Below are positions 16,680-24,644 of a DNA stretch of 64,000 nucleotides, in pieces. The notes beneath the pieces were generated by a model. That model ran no database searches. It worked only from the letters and a program-made list of their open reading frames with translations, and was not told where the DNA came from. The translations under genes were made by a program, and so were the position numbers. Every line of letters begins with the position of its first letter. Position 1 is the first letter of the stretch. The DNA is from Lysobacter sp. M2-1 (lineage in GTDB: Bacteria; Pseudomonadota; Gammaproteobacteria; Xanthomonadales; Xanthomonadaceae), in contig NZ_JAKPBU010000001.1 in the NCBI RefSeq assembly GCF_022662495.1, positions 992,001 through 1,056,000 of the forward strand, read 5' to 3'.

Positions 16680-18356
16680 TCATGGACGGTATGCGTACGG
16701 ACCAAACGTGGCGCCGATGAAGCCGCCGGCGGTATCGGTGCTCAGGATGCTGGCATCGAGATCGCTCGCGACCGGTTTCCACGCGCCCGGCTGCAATGCG
16801 TAGAACACGTCCAGGCGCGGGCCGTCGAGCTGGAAGCGCAGCGACACCGGCTGCTGCGACGACGGCAGTGCGATGCGGGCGATGCGCTCTCCGGTCGCGG
16901 CGCCGTCCTTGCCGGCGCGGCGGTACAGCGCGACTGCGGCCCCGTCTCGATCGCCTTCCACGCCGACGATGTAGTGGTAACCCTCGCTCTGGAATACCGC
17001 CAGCCCGGCCAGTTCGCCCGGTTCCGGCTTGTAGGGCGCCAGTGTCGCGGACAGCGTCGCATGGTGGTGCTGCAGGCGATGCGCCAGATACGCCGGCTGC
17101 CCGCCGCTGCCGTGTCCGCCCAGCGGGGTCGGGGAAGGGGTGAGCTTCAGGCCGTCGCGGCCGGTGTCGAACCACGCCTGCTTCGGCGGATGGATCGTCA
17201 TCCATTGCGGCGGCAGTTTTTCGGCGCCGAAACGTTCGCTCCATTCGATCGGTCCGCTGGTCGGCACCGGCTGCGGACTCCGCGGCAATGCGGGTCGTTC
17301 CAGCACCATCGGCACGCGCTCGCCGCGCGGCAGGACCATCGGCCAGCCGTCGCGCCAGGTCACCGGCAGCAGGAAGGTTTCGCGCCCCAGGTTGTACTGG
17401 TTGCCGCGATACGGGCGCGTGGCGAGGAACACCGCCCACCACGAGCCGTCCTTCAGATCGACGAACTGCGCGTGTCCGGTGGAGGTGACCGGATCGGGCC
17501 GCTTCGGATCCAGATCGCGCTGGGTCAGCGACGGATTGCCGGACCATGGCTCGTAGGGACCGGTGATCTTGCGGCTGCGCCAGATCATCTGCGCATGCTG
17601 CTCGCCGGTGCCGCCTTCGGCCGCGGTCAGGTAATACCAGCCGTCGCGCTTGAACAGGTGCGGGCCTTCGACGTGCTCCGGCTTGGCTGCAGGGTCGACG
17701 CCGCCGTCGACCAGCACCGTGCGCGGGCCGATCATCTTCTTGCTGGCGACGTCGAACTGCTGCAGCCAGATCGCACGATGCCCCTCGTAGCGCAGCTTGG
17801 CCTGGGGCATGCCGTTGTTGACCATCCATGCGCTGCCGTCGTCGTCGAAGAACAGCGACGGATCGATGCCCTCGAACCCCAGCCACACCGGATCGGACCA
17901 CGGCCCGGCCGGGTCCTTCGCGGTGATGACGAAGTTGCCGCCGTCGCAGTAGAAGCAGGTGTTGGCGATGTAGAACGTGCCGTCGTGGTAGCTGATCGTG
18001 GGCGCGAACAGCCCGCGCGTCAGCTCGTCGTCGCCGTAGTCGAGCTGGTCGGCGCGATCGATGGCATTGCCGATCTGCCGCCACGACACCAGGTCGCGGC
18101 TGTGGAAGATCGGCAGGCCCGGGAAATAGCCGAACGTGGAGGTGACCAGATAGAAGTCGTCGCCGACGCGGATCGCGGAGGGATCCGGATAGAAGCCGGC
18201 GACGACCGGATTGCGGTACTGCGTCGGACCGACGGCCGGGCCGCCGTCATCGCCGGCATAGTGGACTTCGGTGAACGTGACGTCGCCGGCCCAGGCCGGC
18301 AGCACGGCGATACAGGCGGCAAGCGCCAGTGCGAATCGTTTCATTCTGGTGGCCAT
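16680..18356 (-). CDS. Secreted GH43-family glycosidase (arabinosidase/xylosidase type)
   Basis: The product has about 558 residues with a signal peptide (MKRFALALAACIAVLPAWA). A five-bladed GH43 propeller carries the base Asp in YPDPSAIRVG, the pKa-tuning Asp in GIDPSLFFDDDGSAW and the acid Glu in HVEGPHLFKRDGWYYL. A C-terminal beta-sandwich spans about residues 350-558 (WMTIHPPKQAWFDTG, GLAVFQSEGYHYIVG), as in two-domain beta-xylosidase/alpha-L-arabinofuranosidase members. With the adjacent GH42 it suggests attack on arabinan or arabinogalactan side chains. The start is uncertain between ATG 18356 and ATG 18344; both give a usable signal peptide. A perfect inverted repeat lies 120 bp upstream. 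Confidence 0.87.
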   Translation of the reverse strand: MATRMKRFALALAACIAVLPAWAGDVTFTEVHYAGDDGGPAVGPTQYRNPVVAGFYPDPSAIRVGDDFYLVTSTFGYFPGLPIFHSRDLVSWRQIGNAIDRADQLDYGDDELTRGLFAPTISYHDGTFYIANTCFYCDGGNFVITAKDPAGPWSDPVWLGFEGIDPSLFFDDDGSAWMVNNGMPQAKLRYEGHRAIWLQQFDVASKKMIGPRTVLVDGGVDPAAKPEHVEGPHLFKRDGWYYLTAAEGGTGEQHAQMIWRSRKITGPYEPWSGNPSLTQRDLDPKRPDPVTSTGHAQFVDLKDGSWWAVFLATRPYRGNQYNLGRETFLLPVTWRDGWPMVLPRGERVPMVLERPALPRSPQPVPTSGPIEWSERFGAEKLPPQWMTIHPPKQAWFDTGRDGLKLTPSPTPLGGHGSGGQPAYLAHRLQHHHATLSATLAPYKPEPGELAGLAVFQSEGYHYIVGVEGDRDGAAVALYRRAGKDGAATGERIARIALPSSQQPVSLRFQLDGPRLDVFYALQPGAWKPVASDLDASILSTDTAGGFIGATFGPYAYRP

Positions 18357-18944
18357 CGGCAGGACGGAGTGTCGGGTCGTATCGGATCGGCGACGCATTC
18401 GGCCGCGTGATGCGATCAGCGGAATGGAAGCGGCGATGTTCGCGTGCACGGAGCTTCGCCCAATCCCCCCGGCACGACCAATGAAGGATTGGTCGCCGTC
18501 TATTCCAGAAACGATATGGATGGAGTGACGCGGGTGCGGTTGGCGCCCTGACTCGCGCGCAACAAAGTCTTTTTCGCTGCGGGTTCAACCGATCGCTGCA
18601 CGCGTCGGTGTCGGCTTCCAACCGGGTCATGCATCTGGCCGAACGATCGCCGCGTCTTCGAAGCCACAGGCCGGCGTCAGCGTTGAGACTTGCCCCGCCG
18701 CAATGACCAACCCGTTGCTCCATCAGGGCCGGAGCGGAGCTTTTCATCGCCGGATGCATCCGGACTCCGGGGTTCCACGCATCCCAGCCTGACTTGCGTC
18801 ACGGGCGCGTCCGGGGAGATTCCTGTACCGTTCGGTTCAGTCACTCCGGCGCGATTCAGCGGGCTCCGTCCAAGCTGCGCGCCTTCGTGGCCCAGGCCGG
18901 GTGCTGTCGCATCCGGTCGCACCGCCCACCCGAACGACGACCCC
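18357..18944. other. 588-bp divergent intergenic region between GH43 and mlaF
   Basis: I see no credible gene here: open frames are short, arginine-rich and without ribosome binding sites. Its middle part (about 18475-18600) is less GC-rich than the surroundings and should hold the promoters of the leftward glycosidase unit. It contains the inverted repeat at 18476-18494. The mlaF-proximal 150 bases show no clear motif. Confidence 0.6.
18476..18494. promoter_or_regulatory. Perfect inverted repeat, candidate operator for GH43-GH42
   Basis: The sequence is GACCAAT, five spacer bases, ATTGGTC: 7-bp arms, perfect dyad, 19 bases in all. It is in the divergent gap 120 bp upstream of the GH43 start, in a locally AT-richer stretch. 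Size and symmetry suit a dimeric repressor, but no regulator gene is adjacent. Confidence 0.5.
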
Positions 18945-19745
18945 ATGCCCGCCGATCCCGTGCCTGCGCAAGACATCGCCGTCCGCCTGTCCGGAGTGCG
19001 CCTCGACCGCGGCGGGCGGACGATCCTGTCCGGCATCGACCTCGATGTGCCGCGCGGCAGCATCACGGCAGTGCTCGGCCCCTCGGGCAGCGGCAAGTCG
19101 ACCCTGCTCGCGGCGCTGACCGGCGAGCTGGAACAGACCGCAGGCACGGTCGAAGTACTCGGCACCCAGGTGCCGCGCCGCCAGCGCGAGCTGCTGGAGC
19201 TGCGCAAGGGCATCGGCGTGCTGCTGCAGGGCAACGGCCTGCTCACCGACCTGACCGTCGCCGAAAACATCGCGCTGCCGCTGCGCACGCACACCGCGTT
19301 GCCGAAGCCGGTGATCGAACGCCTGGTGCTGATGAAGCTGCATGCGGTGGGGCTGCGCACCGCGGGCGATCTGTATCCGCGCGAGCTCTCGGGCGGCATG
19401 GCCCGGCGCGTGGCGCTGGCGCGCGCGCTGGCCCTGGATCCGCCGCTGATGATCTACGACGAGCCGCTGACCGGGCTGGACCCGATCGCTTCGGGCGTGA
19501 TCATGAGCCTGATTTCGCGGCTCAACGACAGCCTGGGTATGACCAGCATCATTGTGACCCACCACGTGCACGAAACCCTGCCGGTGGCCGACCGCGCGAT
19601 CGTGATCGCCAACGGCCGCATCGTGTTCTCCGGCACGCCGGCGGAGCTGGAAGCGACCACCGATCCGCTGGTGCTGCAGTTCCTGCGCGGCGAACCGGAT
19701 GGACCGATCCGTTTCGACAGCGCACCGCGCGCGGAGGCGGCGTGA
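18945..19745 (+). CDS. mlaF: Phospholipid ABC transporter ATP-binding protein MlaF
   Basis: MlaF is the ATPase of the inner-membrane MlaFEDB complex, which moves phospholipids between membranes to keep outer-membrane asymmetry. The 266-residue protein has Walker A (GPSGSGKST), the ABC signature LSGGMARRVALARAL, Walker B (PLMIYDEPLTGLDP) and a switch His in TSIIVTHHVHE. The ATG at 18945 gives the family's normal N-terminus; the upstream frame looks non-coding. It opens mlaF-E-D-C-B-A. A palindromic repeat separates it from mlaE, so this junction is not translationally coupled. Confidence 0.95.
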   Translation: MPADPVPAQDIAVRLSGVRLDRGGRTILSGIDLDVPRGSITAVLGPSGSGKSTLLAALTGELEQTAGTVEVLGTQVPRRQRELLELRKGIGVLLQGNGLLTDLTVAENIALPLRTHTALPKPVIERLVLMKLHAVGLRTAGDLYPRELSGGMARRVALARALALDPPLMIYDEPLTGLDPIASGVIMSLISRLNDSLGMTSIIVTHHVHETLPVADRAIVIANGRIVFSGTPAELEATTDPLVLQFLRGEPDGPIRFDSAPRAEAA

Positions 19746-19751
19746 TGGAGC

Positions 19752-19853
19752 CGGGATTGGGGATTGGGGATTGGGGATTCGCCCGCGCAAAAGCACGCGA
19801 ACCGGTGCGATCGCGCACTTTCACCAATCCCGAATCCCGAATCCCGAATCCCG
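19752..19853. repeat. Long inverted repeat between mlaF and mlaE
   Basis: The left arm (19752-19779) has three GGGGATT-type units, and the right arm (19825-19853) has four AATCCCG units, its inverted complement. The loop is about 45 bases. The element fills nearly the whole 127-bp gap and could form a long mRNA hairpin. Confidence 0.8.
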
Positions 19854-19872
19854 CCGCCGGAGGCGGCCGCTG

Positions 19873-20622
19873 ATGCCCTTCATCGCCGCCACCCGCTCGC
19901 TTGGCCGCGCCGGGCTGTTCTCGCTGTCGGTGCTGCGCGCATCGAAGCCGACGGCCGACTTCTTCGCCGAGCTGATTCGCGAGATCTACAAGGTCGGCGC
20001 GCGCTCCCTGCCGATCATCGCGGTCGGCGGCGCCTTCGTCGGCCTGTCGGTGACCCTGCTGGGCTATCGCGCGCTGGAAACCTACGGCGCGTCCAACCAG
20101 ATCAGCGCGCTGGTGGGACTGGGCCTGTACCGCGAACTGGCGCCGGTGCTGACCGCGCTGCTGTTCATCGGCCGCGCCGGCAGCTCGATCGCCGCCGAGC
20201 TCGGGCTGATGCGCGCCACCGACCAGATCACCGCGCTCGGATTGATGGCGATCGACCCGGTGGCCAAGGCCGTGGCGCCGCGCTTCTGGGCGGCGGTGCT
20301 GACCGTGCCGCTGCTGGTGGCGTTCTTCTGCAGCTTCGCGATCTCGGCCAGCTACTTCGAGGCGGTGCACGTGATCGGCATCGACGGCGGCACCTTCTGG
20401 CAGGTGATGAAGGACGCGGTCGATTTCGACAAGGATTTCGTGTTCGCCTTCGTCAAGGCGGCGGTGTTCGGCGGCACCTCGGCACTGGTGGCCTCGTACG
20501 TGGGCTATCACGCCGAGCCGACCATCGAAGGCACCTCGATCGCGACCACGCGCGCGGTGGTGAATGCCTCGCTGCTGGTGCTGATGTTCAACTTCGTGCT
20601 GTCGGCGATGTGGAACCCATGA
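19873..20622 (+). CDS. mlaE: Phospholipid ABC transporter permease MlaE
   Basis: MlaE is the transmembrane permease of the MlaFEDB lipid transporter. The 249-residue protein has five to six hydrophobic segments and family blocks: LPIIAVGGAFVGLSVTLLGY, the EQ-loop-like segment LYRELAPVLTALLFIGRAGS, AAELGLMRATDQITALGLMA and the C-terminal AVVNASLLVLMFNFVLSAM. The ATG at 19873 is used because upstream in-frame codons fall within the palindromic repeat. MlaD follows after an 80-bp gap that also holds a repeat. Confidence 0.94.
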   Translation: MPFIAATRSLGRAGLFSLSVLRASKPTADFFAELIREIYKVGARSLPIIAVGGAFVGLSVTLLGYRALETYGASNQISALVGLGLYRELAPVLTALLFIGRAGSSIAAELGLMRATDQITALGLMAIDPVAKAVAPRFWAAVLTVPLLVAFFCSFAISASYFEAVHVIGIDGGTFWQVMKDAVDFDKDFVFAFVKAAVFGGTSALVASYVGYHAEPTIEGTSIATTRAVVNASLLVLMFNFVLSAMWNP

Positions 20623-20650
20623 CTGCCGCTCATTCCCCATTCCCTTCGAT

Positions 20651-20678
20651 CGTCGTCCCCGCGAACGCGGGAATGACG
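20651..20678. repeat. Small palindromic repeat between mlaE and mlaD
   Basis: The arms GTCGTCCCCGC (20652-20662) and GCGGGAATGAC (20667-20677) pair at 9 of 11 positions around GAAC. This is the common CGCGAACGCGGGAATGAC dispersed element. Confidence 0.75.
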
Positions 20679-20702
20679 AAGTGACCCACCTGAGGTAATC
20701 CC

Positions 20703-21245
20703 ATGTCCCGTGGCCCCCGTCTCGAGTTCGCCGTCGGCGCCTTCCTGCTGCTGGCGCTCGCCTCGCTGCTGGTCCTGGCGCTCGCGTCCACCAATGGCAA
20801 GTTCTCCTTCGGCAACGCCGGTACCTATGAGCTGAAGGCGCGCTTCACCAATATCGGCCAGCTGCGCGCATCGGCCCCGGTGCGCATCGGCGGGGTCAAC
20901 ATCGGCCGGGTCACCGAGGTGACCCTGGACCCGCAGAAACTCGATTCGGTGCTGACCCTGGCCATCGACGATCGCTACAAGGACCTGCCCGCCGACACTT
21001 CGGCCGGCATTCAGACCGCCGGCCTGCTGGGCGAGAGTTACATCGGCCTGCAGCCGGGCGGCGATATCGAGGTGCTCAAGCCGGGTGATGAAATCGCCTT
21101 CACCACCCCTGCCGTCGACCTGATGCAGATGGTCGGCAAGTACATGTTCAGCGGGCCCGGGTCATCCTCCGCGCCCGACTCGCCCGAGGACGCCGCACCG
21201 GCGCCAGAGGCCGAATCCCCCGCTCCCACGGAAACGACACCATGA
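20703..21245 (+). CDS. mlaD: Phospholipid transporter substrate-binding protein MlaD (MCE domain)
   Basis: MlaD is the inner-membrane-anchored periplasmic MCE-ring protein that receives lipid for the Mla complex. The 180-residue chain has one N-terminal membrane segment (FAVGAFLLLALASLLVLALA) and an MCE domain at about 38-125 (TNIGQLRASAPVRIGGVNIG, GIQTAGLLGESYIGLQPGG). A core helix follows (AVDLMQMVGKYMF), then an acidic Ala/Pro-rich tail. The tail end overlaps the mlaC start (ATGA), so the two are translationally coupled. Confidence 0.94.
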   Translation: MSRGPRLEFAVGAFLLLALASLLVLALASTNGKFSFGNAGTYELKARFTNIGQLRASAPVRIGGVNIGRVTEVTLDPQKLDSVLTLAIDDRYKDLPADTSAGIQTAGLLGESYIGLQPGGDIEVLKPGDEIAFTTPAVDLMQMVGKYMFSGPGSSSAPDSPEDAAPAPEAESPAPTETTP

Positions 21246-21901
21246 TGACCCGCAACCTCCTTGCCCTGGCCCTGGCCATCGGGCTCGCCGCTGTGGCCAC
21301 GCCGGGCGTCGGCCTCGCGCAGCAGCAGTCTGCTGCCGCTACCATGCAGGGCTCGCCCAGCAAGCTGGTGCTGGACAACAGCACCCGGATCCTGACCACG
21401 CTGGAGAGCCGCCGCGCGGAGTTCACCGCCGACCGCGGCAAACTGCGCCAGTTCGTGTCGGGCGAGTTCAATACCATGTTCGACCGCGACTACGCGGCGC
21501 GCCAGGTGCTGGGCCGCCATGGTCGCGGCGCCTCCGACGCCGACGTGAAGCTGTTCGCCGACGCGCTGGCCGACAACCTGATGGCGCGCTACGGCGCCTC
21601 GCTGCTGGACTTCAACACCCGGCTCAAGGTGCGGGTGAAATCCGAGACCGCGCTGCCGCGCGGCCTGGGGGTGAAGGTGGCGAGCGAACTGCTGCGCAGC
21701 GGCGGCGAGGCGATCCCGGTCGATTACCTGATGCGCAAGTCCGGCAGCCAGTGGAAGGTGTTCGATGTGATGGTCGAAGGCGTGTCCTTCGTCCAGACCT
21801 TCCGCCAGCAGTTCGATGCCGAGTTGCAGCGCAAGTCGATCAAGCAGGTCGCCTCCGATCTGCGCAGCGGCCAGCTCAAGGCCGATGCCAGCACCAATTG
21901 A
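21242..21901 (+). CDS. mlaC: Periplasmic phospholipid-binding protein MlaC
   Basis: MlaC shuttles phospholipid between the MlaA-porin complex in the outer membrane and MlaFEDB. The 219-residue protein has a signal peptide (LLALALAIGLAAVATPGVGLA) and the family's ABC-transporter auxiliary domain (FVSGEFNTMFDRDYAARQVLG, NTRLKVRVKSE, KVFDVMVEGVSFVQTFRQQF). It begins ATGATG on the mlaD stop and its 3' end overlaps mlaB by 17 bases. Confidence 0.93.
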   Translation: MMTRNLLALALAIGLAAVATPGVGLAQQQSAAATMQGSPSKLVLDNSTRILTTLESRRAEFTADRGKLRQFVSGEFNTMFDRDYAARQVLGRHGRGASDADVKLFADALADNLMARYGASLLDFNTRLKVRVKSETALPRGLGVKVASELLRSGGEAIPVDYLMRKSGSQWKVFDVMVEGVSFVQTFRQQFDAELQRKSIKQVASDLRSGQLKADASTN

Positions 21902-22181
21902 CGCCAACTCCAGCGTGACCCGCGCCGGCGAAGCCTTGCGCTTCGCCGGCGTTCTGTTGCGCGCGCAGGTGCCGGCGCTGTGGAAGCAGCTGCCTGCGAT
22001 CGACGGCGTCCGGGTGCTGGACCTGGGCGCGGTGGCCTCCATCGACAGCGCCGGGCTGGCCTTGCTGGCCGAGGTGGCCTCGAAGCTGGACGGCGTCGCA
22101 CTGCTGGGCGACCCGCCTGGCCTGGCCGAACTGCGCAGCGCGTATCGACTGGACGACCAGCTGGGGTTCGCTGCCGGCTGA
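21885..22181 (+). CDS. mlaB: STAS-domain protein MlaB
   Basis: MlaB is the small cytoplasmic STAS subunit that binds and stabilises MlaF. The 98-residue chain shows the STAS pattern with the conserved loop VASIDSAGLALLAEVA, where the Ser-containing helix start contacts the ATPase in known structures. The start at 21885 overlaps the mlaC end, the usual arrangement. A longer in-frame version from 21816 would read Ser/Arg-rich residues and is unlikely. Confidence 0.88.
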   Translation: MPAPIDANSSVTRAGEALRFAGVLLRAQVPALWKQLPAIDGVRVLDLGAVASIDSAGLALLAEVASKLDGVALLGDPPGLAELRSAYRLDDQLGFAAG

Positions 22182-22215
22182 GGACATTTCCGCACCAGCC
22201 GGTACACTATCCTTC

Positions 22216-23313
22216 ATGACCCCCCTGCGACTTACGCGAGCCGCCGCGCCGCTCGTGCTCCTGCTGCTGGCGGCCTGCGCCGGTGGTACGGCTGCGCGCA
22301 AGGCCGATGCCCCCGTCGCTGCGGCCGTTGCCGCGGAGGCGGCAACGCCGTCGGAAGCGGCGACCGTCACCGTCCCGACGCCTGCGGGCAGCGAGCCCGC
22401 CGCGGCGTCCGCGCCCGATCCCGCTGCTGCCGAAGCCGCCGCACAGTCCCCAGCTGCGGCAACGACCGACGAGGCCGCCGCTGCGGGCGATCCGCTGGCG
22501 CCTACCCAGGCCGAGCAGGACTATGCCGCCCTCTACGGCAACGGCCAGGATCCCTACAACCCGGTCGCCGATCCTTCCCTGCCGTCGCCCGCGGACCTGC
22601 CGTCCAGTTACGACCCGTGGGAGCCGCTCAACCGACGCGTGCACGCGTTCAACAATGTGGTCGACCGGACCATCGCCAGGCCGCTGGCGCAGGCCTATGT
22701 CGCGGTGGTACCGCGTCCGGTGCGCCTGGGCGTGGGCAATTTCTTCAACAACCTTGGCCAGCCGGTCAGCGCGCTCAACGCGCTGCTGCAGGGCCGTCCC
22801 GGCCAGGCCGGGCTATCGCTGGCGCGGTTCACGGTGAACTCCACCCTCGGCCTGGCCGGCATCTTCGACCCGGCGACCAAGTTCAACATCCCCAACCGCA
22901 GCGAGGACTTCGGCCAGACCCTGGGGGTCTGGGGCTGGAAGAAGTCGCGCTACGTGGAGCTGCCGCTGTTCGGCCCGCGCACCGTGCGCGACGTGTTCGG
23001 CCTGGTCGGCGATTCGCCGATGGCGCCGCTGCAATACGTGGAACAGGACAAGACCCGGGTCTTCCTGCAGGGCCTGCAGCTGGTCGATGTGCGCACCCAG
23101 CTGATGGCCGTGGACAGCATGCGCGAAGGCGCGGCCGACGAATACGCGCTGTTCCGCGACGCCTGGATGCAGCGTCGCGCCTACCAGATCTTCGGCGACC
23201 GCGAACGCTCCGACGAGGAGCTGCCCGACTATCTGCAGGACGACACCGACCCCTATGTCCCGGTCGACGTGATGCCCGTAGTGCCGGGCGGGCCAGGCGG
23301 ACCGGGCGGCTAG
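22216..23313 (+). CDS. mlaA: Outer-membrane lipoprotein MlaA (VacJ)
   Basis: MlaA removes mislocalised phospholipid from the outer leaflet and hands it to MlaC. The 365-residue protein has a lipoprotein signal (PLVLLLLAACAGG; lipidated Cys about 22). An Ala/Pro/Glu-rich linker runs to about 110, longer than in E. coli. The MlaA domain follows (YDPWEPLNRRVHAFNNVVDR, SEDFGQTLGVWG, YVELPLFGPRTVRDVFGLVG). The tail ends in GGPGGPGG. It closes the mla operon, 34 bases after mlaB, and its stop overlaps that of the convergent M23 gene. Confidence 0.95.
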   Translation: MTPLRLTRAAAPLVLLLLAACAGGTAARKADAPVAAAVAAEAATPSEAATVTVPTPAGSEPAAASAPDPAAAEAAAQSPAAATTDEAAAAGDPLAPTQAEQDYAALYGNGQDPYNPVADPSLPSPADLPSSYDPWEPLNRRVHAFNNVVDRTIARPLAQAYVAVVPRPVRLGVGNFFNNLGQPVSALNALLQGRPGQAGLSLARFTVNSTLGLAGIFDPATKFNIPNRSEDFGQTLGVWGWKKSRYVELPLFGPRTVRDVFGLVGDSPMAPLQYVEQDKTRVFLQGLQLVDVRTQLMAVDSMREGAADEYALFRDAWMQRRAYQIFGDRERSDEELPDYLQDDTDPYVPVDVMPVVPGGPGGPGG

Positions 23314-24476
23314 TCGCGCGCCGCCGGCGCGTCGACCTCGATCACGCTGTTGCCTTCGGGCAATTCGCCGCTGCGCAGTGCGGTCGCCGCGGGGGCGCGC
23401 GGTGTCCATGGCGCGCTGCCCAGATGCGAGAGGTCCTCGTAGCGCCCCAACGCCCGGAATCGCTCCAGCGCGAACGGCCGGCCCTCGGCACGCACCGGCG
23501 ATGGCCCATCGGCGACGTGGAAATGCAGGTGCGGGCCGGTGCTGTCGCCGCTGAAGCCGAGTTCTCCCAGAACCTGGCCGCGTTGGACCCGCTGCCCGAC
23601 CGCAACGCGAACGCTGCCCGGCCGCAGATGCTCGTAGATCGCATAGCGGCTGCTGCCCAGGTCGAGCACCACATGGTTGCCGCTGGCGTCGTCGATCGCA
23701 TGCTTGGGATTGGCGGATACGCGCTCGCTTTCGGGGAAGTCGTTGCGGATCGCGACGACCGTAGCGTCGGCCACCGCGATGGCCGCCTCGCCATAGCCCA
23801 ATGCGTTGCGCGCGAGGTCCGCATCGCCGCGCGCGCTGCGGCCCTGCGCATCCACGCGGACCCAGTCGATGGCGAAGCGCCCCGGCAGCCGCGCGCGACC
23901 GTCGACCGCCAGCAACATGCGTCGATGACCGCGCGGCCACGACGGATCGTAGATGACGACCCAGGGGCCGCCGCGCACGGGTGGGCCCAGCGACGGCAGC
24001 GGCATTGCGTCCAGCTCGACGCGCGGCCCGGAGATGGTGTCCTCGCCATCGTCGGCCCGCACATACGAGTGCCGATGCACCAGCGCGGCCGGCACCGCGT
24101 CGGGCGCCAGATTCATTTCCACATAAAGCACCGCGCGACGCCCGCCCGGGATGGCACCTTGCAGCTGCGCCTCGTCGGCCGGCCCGATCAGCGTAATGCG
24201 CGTGGCAAGTGCGTCGCCCTCGAAGCGCGCAAGCGGGAATCCGCTGGCGCCGTCGCCGATCTCGATCGCGGTCGGCCGTAGCGGGGAATCGGTGAAGTTG
24301 GTCAGGTGCAGTTCGTACTGCAGCCGCGCGCGGCCTTCGACCGTCACCGGGGTCGGCGCCACTGGAACTTGCAGGTCGAAGGATTCGCGCGATGTGGCGT
24401 CCCGCGCGCCGGCGAACTGCGCGAACTGCACAGTGACCAGCAACAGCAGGAGCCAACCCTTGTGCATGTACGCCAT
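23310..24476 (-). CDS. Exported M23-family metallopeptidase with N-terminal beta domain
   Basis: The 388-residue protein has a signal peptide (GWLLLLLVTVQFAQFAGA). A beta-rich N-terminal region of about 170 residues (LQYELHLTNFTDSPLRPTAI...) resembles no peptidase domain I know. The LytM/M23 domain is at about 215-320: HAIDDASGNHVVLDLG, YAIYEHLRPGSV, GQVLGELGFSGDSTGPHLHF and the zinc-binding HLHFHV. The first zinc His of the usual H(x)nD site appears as HAIDD. Substrates of the family are peptidoglycan cross-bridges, but many such exported proteins are untested. ATG 24476 has AGGAAGG upstream. It converges on mlaA with 4 bases of overlap. Confidence 0.85.
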   Translation of the reverse strand: MAYMHKGWLLLLLVTVQFAQFAGARDATSRESFDLQVPVAPTPVTVEGRARLQYELHLTNFTDSPLRPTAIEIGDGASGFPLARFEGDALATRITLIGPADEAQLQGAIPGGRRAVLYVEMNLAPDAVPAALVHRHSYVRADDGEDTISGPRVELDAMPLPSLGPPVRGGPWVVIYDPSWPRGHRRMLLAVDGRARLPGRFAIDWVRVDAQGRSARGDADLARNALGYGEAAIAVADATVVAIRNDFPESERVSANPKHAIDDASGNHVVLDLGSSRYAIYEHLRPGSVRVAVGQRVQRGQVLGELGFSGDSTGPHLHFHVADGPSPVRAEGRPFALERFRALGRYEDLSHLGSAPWTPRAPAATALRSGELPEGNSVIEVDAPAARD

Positions 24477-24644
24477 GGCGATGCCCTTCCTCTCTGAGCG
24501 AGTCACCGTATCGGCACCCCGCGCTGCCAGCCAGTGATGGTGGCCATCGGCGCTTGAGCTCGCAGTCGCCATGGTCGCAGGGGACTGTCAGGAAGCCTGC
24601 GGCTCGATTCCGCACGCCTAAAGTTTTAGGGCATAACAACAGGG

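Noticed and set aside
15057-18410. 1117-codon plus-strand open frame across two glycosidases
   Set aside because: It runs antisense through GH42 and GH43 and the gap between them, with no ribosome binding site or motif.
19752-19853. Repeated GGGGATT and AATCCCG units resembling a short repeat array
   Set aside because: Units are only 7 bases, contiguous and inverted across a loop; no CRISPR-length repeats, spacers or cas genes.
24617-24630. CCTAAAGTTTTAGG palindrome near the rmuC stop, resembling part of a sigma-28 promoter
   Set aside because: The expected GCCGATAA box at correct spacing is absent on both strands, and no flagellar gene is near.
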